64,000 nucleotides of DNA, taken from positions 9,977,453-10,041,452 of the forward strand of contig OZ034978.1 in NCBI GenBank assembly GCA_964030785.1. Reading direction: 5' to 3'. The notes under the pieces were generated by a model. The model ran no database searches, had not been told where the DNA came from, and saw nothing but the letters and a program-made list of their open reading frames with translations. Shown here piece by piece: positions 57,105-64,000 of this stretch. The DNA comes from Siderastrea siderea (taxonomy: Eukaryota > Cnidaria > Anthozoa > Scleractinia > Rhizangiidae). Within the stretch, counting starts at the first letter, position 1. Each line of letters starts with the position of its first letter. The position numbers were made by a program, and so were the translations under genes.

Positions 57105-58010
57105 CTGCGCCCTGTGAAAACAGTGCAGTACACACAATAATTTTAAAAATTAATGCAAAAATCCTGGAACATCCTGAGCTGGGGGCAGGGTACTACCCCA
57201 GGACTGGGCTGAGGGGGTGGGGGGATGGTCCCTATTTCGGATTTTATAAGGTTGGCAGGTGTGGATTCACCTATCAAGATCCTCAGGTCCATAATTACAA
57301 AGTAGTGAAAAAATTATCAAATCATCTTTTCTATGATTGTTTTTACCCTAGGAAGTTAGTATTACTTTCTTCTGTAAACTCATTTCTTGTACAAAGTTTC
57401 AAGTTATCTGGTGACCATTGCCAAATCATAGCCTGAAAATCATGGTTTGCCCATGATCATGGATTAATAATAATAATTAACTAGTGGTTTCCACTAGAAA
57501 GTGAAGCGCTATGGGTAAAGAGCATACAGAGGAAGTGGTTTAACTCTTTCACTCCCAGAGTCAGTTATGGACACATTGAGGTGATTCTAGCTTCTGAGTC
57601 TTGGACAAAACCCTATGGTGTGACCATTCAAATGAAACCCCGTTAGCAGTGCTTTCACATGGTACTATTTAAATTTATGCATTTTACAAAATGAAATTTG
57701 GGATTCGTCTGGAATTTTGATTTAAGGCACTCTTGGGAGTAAAAGGGTTATGGCCAAAAGTGAAAATCTTGGTTGTTGGTGAAATGCGTGACGGACATCA
57801 GTGACGCATCCGTGACACAGACGTGACGAGTACATTTTCCCCAAAAACCTTCGTCATGAATGAAAGTACAACAAATTATTTTTAGGCAAATATTTGACTC
57901 AGAAGAGAACTGCTTTGCTTCAAAAAAGCGTTTACTCAGATAAGAACTACTTTAACCTCAAAAAACGAATCACGTTCAATCGTCGCTTCATCGTGTAAAA
58001 CGTTTTCTTC
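57103..58010. other. intergenic or intronic, one copy of the 106-bp repeat
   Basis: 57570-57680 resembles the 8.8-kb tandem unit (GTGACCATTCAAATGAAACC, GCAGTGCTTTCACATGG). No exon seen. Confidence 0.5.
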
Positions 58011-58348
58011 ACCTGCTTTCAAACTCTTCGCCGCCTTCGCAAAAACGTGGCTTTCTACACAAAACAGGATTTCTCCGCTATAAGTTTTCCACATCCCACT
58101 TTATTGAGGGTCGAGTGTTCTTTAAGGTTCCAACGTTAAAATGGTGTGTTTTCTTACTCAGTGAAATAAATACAACAAAATAAATCCTCGATAAAACATT
58201 GAATTTAATAATACTGCAGAGTTCTTGGAATTTTTTTTGCTAGAAATATTCTGAGAGACGTATCGGCTGCAATTCAAGATAATTTACCTTCACTTGCTTT
58301 CAAACTCTTCGCTGCCTTCGCAAAAACGTGGCTTTCTACACGAAACAG
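58011..58348. repeat. direct repeat, 280 bp apart
   Basis: CTGCTTTCAAACTCTTCGCC and following CAAAAACGTGGCTTTCTACA occur at about 58012-58067 and again at 58292-58347. Confidence 0.8.
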
Positions 58349-58552
58349 GCGAAACATGATCACTTTATCCACGGTCGAGTGTTCGACAACAGCCTCGAAT
58401 CAAGGGCCACGAAATCAAGGTTAAATTTGGTGATAAACTTACATATTTACATCCAAAAGATCTCAAACGATTCTGGCTTCGGGCACAGGGAACCCAGGGT
58501 GGTCACGTACGCAGCCTGAATTAGTCTGCTGCAAAGCCACCAGGCTTCGCAG

Positions 58553-58553
58553 C

Positions 58554-58602
<49 letters not shown>
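58553..58602. repeat. AAT trinucleotide microsatellite
   Basis: About 16 AAT units. Confidence 0.95.
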
Positions 58603-58603
<1 letters not shown>

Positions 58604-59023
58604 ATCGCTTATAGAGCTCCTTCACCAAACTAATGACCAAGAGCACTTTACATGAATTTCTGATGGCAATTTGTGCTTGAAAGGAGCACATGGAGAAAAT
58701 GCTAATGTCCCAAGATATGAACAATCATGGATAGCCAGAAGATCTGTAAATTTCCTTCAATTCTTTTTTGATTATGTGCAAATTATGATGGGTGAATCAT
58801 GGCCGCCAATTCATGTTTGAAAAATAAGTCCACCCAATGTGGAGGTGTTGCTACTGTGAGATTATGACATGAACAATAGCCTACCGCCCGCAATTATTGT
58901 AACTGGGAATGTTTCCACCTTGAAACTGTGCATATCCATCATTGGACACCCCTTTACCCTCAATTTTGTGTTTTCCCAAGCTTAATTATTTCAAAAAAGG
59001 AAAGAAAAGAAAAAAGGTCTTCC

Positions 59024-59103
59024 CTGGGGCTTCGAACCTTCGCCCTTCTCCTCAACTTTCGTTTCAACCTGGGCACTAATTGATTGAGCCGTGGAGAACT
59101 CAC
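59024..59103 (-). repeat. tRNA-like SINE head
   Basis: Minus strand: CACGGCTCAATCAATTAGTG (A-box-like) and GAAGGTTCGAAGCCCC (B-box). Confidence 0.55.
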
Positions 59104-59472
59104 ATCCACTCGTAGAACCAAATTGACTTATTTAAAAAGTTCAAGTCATTTCTCCAGGATGGGGGCCCATAATTATTGATAGCTGCTGATAAATGTTTTC
59201 ACTGACAATTTTGGAAAGAAAGTGCTTTGACAGTGGTTGCAACTTCACCACATTGTCAGGGAAAACTTTGAAGTGACTCGTCAAAGCATTTTTGGAAGAA
59301 GGTAACTTAAAATTGATTTTTAACTTATTAGAAATAGATGCGGAGACCCTCTGAAGATTGGCAAAAGTAACTTTTCCCGTTCTTTTCGTTCCCTAATATT
59401 CCATCATTTCTTACTTACATACATGGTGCGATAGCTTTAGTGATCACTAACGCACGTTTCTTTGTATTGCAG

Positions 59473-59490
59473 TAAAATTGGCTGTGAAAA
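59473..59490 (+). CDS. candidate 18-nt microexon
   Basis: TTTGTATTGCAG | TAAAATTGGCTGTGAAAA | GTAAGT. It accepts the phase-1 end of the exon at 53473-54361 and stays in phase 1 (V-K-L-A-V-K). The next acceptor, GTTGTGTGCAG at 59908, would continue I-S-I-K-K-M-L-D-S-L-M-Q-S-S-L to a TGA at 60079-60081. Splice signals are good, but the coding evidence is thin. Confidence 0.3.
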
Positions 59491-60454
59491 GTAAGTTACC
59501 ACCTCTTTCAATAACATGCAAAATTTTGAAGTTCAAAACCCAGATAAACAATGGAATTTTTACTATCACAAATCATAATTACGTAGATACATGTAGCTAA
59601 CATTGCAGGAGAAACAAAACCCAACAAAGTGGATTTCAATCATTCAACCACAGGACACAGATGCTGTGGTCTGCATTATGTTCAGTGTCTACTGTTGCTA
59701 TAAAACCCCACTGGGATTTAAAATCCTAACAAAATTTAAATAAGAAAAGAAACTGAAACATAATATTTTAATGTGGCAACATTTTATATTCTGTAATTGT
59801 ATAGCTGGAGATGATATTTTTATTTAACATGTTTGGTCCTGGCTGCACAGTTTCTTTCTTGGCTCATATTTAAAAAGGCTGTGAACTCATGATTTTTGTT
59901 GTGTGCAGTTTCCATAAAAAAAATGTTGGATTCTTTGATGCAATCTTCTTTAGGGTGCAGATTAATTCAAAGAACACAGGATAATACATGTCCATTTTTG
60001 TCTATTTTTAAAACTGGTTCTCAAACACAAACCCTGAAAAACGGATTTGGTGTTACATGTGTCATGTCCCCTCTACCATGATGGCCCAATGATGTACATG
60101 TACTAGTATAAAATTAATTTTAGGTTAAAATGATTTCAAACTAGTTTGAGTGGTAGCTTCCTTTATTTCAGTTTGATAATGACTATAAAACAAAGGAAAT
60201 ACAAATTAATCAAACTAGTTAAAAATCATTTTGACCTGAAATTCATGTTAACCTACAACATACACAAAGTCATGTACAGTTCAGCATCAATAATAATAAT
60301 AATAGTTTTAACATTTCTATTGTGCATGTTTCAAGCTAGGGCTTGTTCAAATGTGCATTACAAAACCTTCTTAAATAAACTAAAATTACAATATAACATC
60401 GTACACACTAACCCTACTATAATTACTACAACTAAAATTCATTAAAGGCTATTA

Positions 60455-61458
60455 CAGTCAACGCGCTTCACACATGAACGATCATCGAATGAAGATTGCT
60501 TTCTTCACATGTGTATTCCTTTCTTTAATTGGATAAACGTATTCTTGTAGATAGATTGAAAGATAACAATTCTTTTTCGATGAACAAAATCGATTCTTCA
60601 AAAGTTCACATGTAACATCAGAAATCGTCTACATGGTGTACTCGGAGGAATTGCTAATCAATTACTTCGGGGATGTCATCCGTTATCAAGGATCTTTACC
60701 TCCACAAGAAAACGGTTGAGTTGTCGCATGGACTGAATAGTGTTGGACGATTTTATGAACAGCTCCTTTTGGCACTCTCGTGTTCCGTGGAATATCTGAC
60801 AACCCCAATCCAGCATTGAAAAGGTTAACGATTTCTTTCCTTGCATCAGAAGGCAAAGGTTTATTCGTTCCTTGCATTAGAAGGCAAAAGTTTACCAGGA
60901 TCGTAAAAGTCCCCAAGCGAATTTCTTGCCATTTGGAGTTAGGAAACCTAAACTTTCATGTTCTGATCATGTGCAAACCTAGATGTGCACCGCGACGAAA
61001 ACTGTTACAGGTATAAAATTGTTGCAGTTGTTATATTTTCTGCGGGTTTCCGATTAAACCACGAAACCTCCAGCCAAAGAATAAGATGCCGTGTTAAAAT
61101 TAGAGACTCCTTTGGATTATCTTTCTAAGGATTACTGTTGACAATTTTCTCTTTACGGGTTATTTTTGTCGGCTTTATGTTCTCGCCATTTTTTGCGCTG
61201 GGCTTGAAATCAACAAAAATATCACGCGTGACATACCAGAAAATTGAGCTAAAAAAAAAAACAACTTTTCAGTTCCTGTTTGGAAAGTTTGAATTACTAT
61301 TACGATGTTACAAAAAAATTTCGAATAACTAAGTTAGTGTTTCAAATATAGAATCCGAGTTTCAAAGAATTGCTAAATTTTTCGAAGAATGAAATCGAAG
61401 ATTGAACTAATCGATGAATATTTGAAGTTGAGTGTTCATGCGTGAAGCGCGTTGACTG
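60455..61458 (-). mobile_element. Tc1/mariner-like element, internally deleted, keeping a paired-type HTH exon
   Basis: Ends CAGTCAACGCGCTTCAC and complement GTGAAGCGCGTTGACTG, flanked by TA on both sides (60453-60454, 61459-61460). Inside on the minus strand, about 60693-60870 encodes NKPLPSDARKEIVNLFNAG, then L-S-D-I-P-R-N-T-R-V and GAVHKIVQHYS, a paired/HTH domain as in Tc1-type transposases and Pax proteins, ending at a GTAAAG donor. The DDE catalytic domain is missing. Confidence 0.75.
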
Positions 61459-61860
61459 TAAATAATTCAAAACTAAAACCAAAGTCATCAACATTTCAAT
61501 GTTGCAACTGTGCAACTTGTTAGTGCTGCAATCAATTTCTTGATGTTTTCTGTTGCCATTCAACGCATTTCAAAAGTTGTATGAAATAGAGCCAGTATCT
61601 TTTCTGGCCAACAATGTTCAACATGTTGAATGGCCTATTCCAGTGCTTGAAGTTAAAAAAATTTCAGGTAAAATAATAATAAAATATGGTTGTCCGGAAC
61701 ACTTTCTATCTCGTATGACGGGACGACCGCTAATTTCGAGCACTGCTATTCAAAATATTCAGCATCACATGTTGCACTGTTTAACATTTTGTATTACATC
61801 AGTTGCAACATTTGTTGATCGACAAATTATGTTGATAATTTGTGTATTATTGCCTTAAGT
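61459..61860. repeat. CAACATGTTGAA-type repetitive sequence
   Basis: Several short inverted CAACAT / ATGTTG words over about 300 bases. One open frame (61553-61858) ends a KLYEIEPVSFLANNVQHVEW stretch at TTTCAG|GTAAAA. It is probably repeat-derived, though a real exon is not excluded. Confidence 0.35.
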
Positions 61861-64000
61861 ATTTTAACCCATTAACGTCGGCGTGTTTTTTTATCGCTTC
61901 GCTAAATTAGCAGTTGGTAATAAACAACCCCATGTGCAGTACGAAAAGACAATTAAATTGTCTTTTCGTAAGGAAAAAGCAACACTCACTTGATCTAGAA
62001 TAGTTTAAATTTCTAACTTTTGAATAAAATGCACCAGTTTTCAATTAAGAATTAGCCAAAAATGCAACCTCAAGAAAATTTATACAAGAGATTTCTCATG
62101 TTGTCTTGAATGTCGTTTTGCCTCTGGGTCGGTTCACCTACCATCGGTTTGCCTACGTCTAGGGTTGATTTGCCTACGTCTGATATGGCAGTTTGCCTAC
62201 GTCTTAAGTGCTTTCGCCTACTATGACAATCGTTAATTGAAAACATTAAAATCAACTAGTTTGATGCGCGATCTAGACAAACTTTACAGAAGAGTCTAGC
62301 TACAACCTTGGACAAAACTCTTGAGACAGATCCGCCCGTTTTCCAATAGGGACGCCTTCATTAGACACTGCAAGACCTGTACAAATTGCTCCCCTCCCCA
62401 CCCCCATACAATGTTGTTTTGGCCATGATGCTTGCCCATACAAATCCTGTGGTGTTCAAAATGACATTGAAAGAGGGGAAGGGGGAGGACAGATACTTTT
62501 GCAGTAGTGTGAGGGGTTTAATTAAAAACAATAGGAAAATATGGGTGTGTTTTCAATTTGTCTCAAGTAGTTTTGTCCGAGGTTGTAGCAGAAAGCGAGA
62601 TCGTAAACAAAGGCATTAAAGTCCTTTGCACTAACACGAGGGCACACATAAATAAAAGATTAAAATGTCACACTGCAGTCACTTACATGTTAAGTTAATG
62701 CTGACTGGATTTGAGTCGCTAACGTTCAGTAAGAACGCTAGAAGTTACTAGAAGCAAGAAAAGTGCTGAGAACAATTTACTTGGGGGTCTAGGAGCCAAG
62801 TCTGAAAAGAAGCCTAGAAAATGGATTTCGTTGCACTCCCCTGCTATATTTGTCTAAATAGCATAAAATGATGGGACAATGTCTAAGGAATAAGGAATGG
62901 CTTGTTTTGTTGCTGGGCAAGTGGGACATCCTTCAATTATCGGTTGTTTTCTACCGCATGCCATTATGCCCCGTTATGCTAATTAGGCAAACTTGAGTTT
63001 TGCCATGGAGTTTCAAATGACTACAGAGTGTAGAGTATTTCACCTAACTACGTCAAACTTGGACATTGCATCAAACAAACGTCACTCCCCGATTTAAGGG
63101 TGCCTTGCCAATGTATCTATAAAAACTGTTGCTAGGAGACGTGATTAATTTAGTACGTAGAGTTACATCAATTTTCTCTGCTCAAAGTCGAAAATATTTT
63201 CAGGAAAAGTTGTTGGCCAGAGTTGAATACCACGATTTTATCACATTTTGTCAACTAAAATGATTTTATATGAAAGTTTTCTGTACAAAGAATCTCCTTT
63301 GCCATCGTCGCAAATTATGGGGATGTAAATTAATAAATTATTTGATCAAGTGATCCAAAAGAGCATCATTCAGAACTTTTAATGGAGAGTCTGACAGGGC
63401 ATTTGCGTTTTGCATTGAAAAAAATCGTTCTGTTTGTTATGGTTTTGGCCTTAAGCTTAATTTCTTAGCTACTTTGAAAAAACGTACATAAATAAGCAAA
63501 CATCTAAAAGGGATGTCTTACTCCCAGTTATATGTAAGCATGTTTAAGAGCTCAGTATCTTTTGAATTGGAAAAGGGCTATGGCGTTATATTGAACTTTT
63601 GGAGTGCAAACTTTGCATTCTTTTAATAAACTGGTTTGCTCGTTATACCTGTAACATACTTTTTTCGCATTTGTGATAACTTTGTACCTAGAGGTGCAGC
63701 TGATTAGGTTATAGCTATAAACAGGAAATTCCACTTTTGTAATTGTAACATGTTATATTAGTTAACACAGTCATGTAGCAGTTTTGATGTGAAGTTCCAC
63801 CTAAGAAAAAGTCCACGTGCAGCTTCAGTGGTGATAATTGTCGTGATTACGTTGCCCAAGAATCTGCACTACCCACCTTAGCGAAGTATATCGACTGCAG
63901 CCAGATCACAAAGCGGAAAACTAGATCATTGAGGGAACCATTTCATTGGTCAATTCAGTTGTATCTTCTACAAACAAGCAAAGCCGGTGCCAAGGTGTAA
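61861..64000. other. right end of window, no gene recognised
   Basis: Contains a small palindrome at 61938-61970 (GAAAAGACAATTAAATTGTC) and three TTTGCCTACGTCT copies at about 62150-62210. Both strands were read and no convincing exon was found. Confidence 0.45.

Noticed and set aside
60686..60916. Pax gene paired-box exon
   Set aside because: It lies inside TA-flanked CAGTCAACGCG inverted repeats and is better explained as a Tc1-type transposase HTH.

Overview
The window is eukaryotic and AT-rich. It has spliced genes with consensus GT-AG introns and is dense with transposons. A complete P2X ion-channel gene, a TKL-type kinase exon, a free-standing P2RX7 C-terminal ('ballast') domain gene, DIRS and Penelope-like elements, and tRNA-derived SINEs together suggest an anthozoan cnidarian, most likely a stony coral. 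That assignment is inference from gene content; no species-diagnostic sequence was identified.

Layout. 1-3415: truncated, decayed DIRS-type retrotransposon (RT/RNase H, then a tyrosine recombinase). 4060-4306: 247-bp inverted-repeat element with a perfect 9-bp target duplication. 4724-4924: last exon of a TKL-like kinase. 5-10 kb: repeats, a LINE remnant and a 106-bp tandem family. 10216-15950: a 5.7-kb transposon bounded by TA. It carries two convergent genes: a Cys-rich/P2RX7-ballast protein (+), whose last exon is split by a 499-bp Harbinger-like MITE, and a transposase-like gene (-) that has lost its middle. 16884-41582 (-): an intact 11-exon P2X receptor gene of 410 codons. Its 15-kb first intron holds a tandem 1.7-kb repeat into which a 3.4-kb GAGATCTCGCCG-rich transposon and a 6.5-kb L1-like LINE have inserted; the LINE is itself split by a 1250-bp TIR element. 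41760-48865 (+): a 3-exon gene (1362 aa) whose start codon lies 177 bp from that of P2X, head to head. It has two copies of a Cys/His plus ankyrin-like module and a C-terminal coiled coil. 53473-54361 and probably beyond (+): first coding exon of a tandem paralogue with the same module. 54.4-64 kb: introns or intergenic DNA with MITEs, a satellite-filled TIR element and a Tc1-like remnant.

Two points stand out. First, the ballast domain that defines the cytoplasmic tail of vertebrate P2X7 sits here as the cargo of a DNA transposon, about 0.9 kb beyond the stop codon of a P2X gene that lacks that domain. This suggests how a P2X4-like gene could have gained the P2X7 tail. Second, the paralogous Cys/His-ankyrin family shares the signature H-[ST]-x-L-C-x3-C-x3-H-[HN], which I cannot match to a named family.
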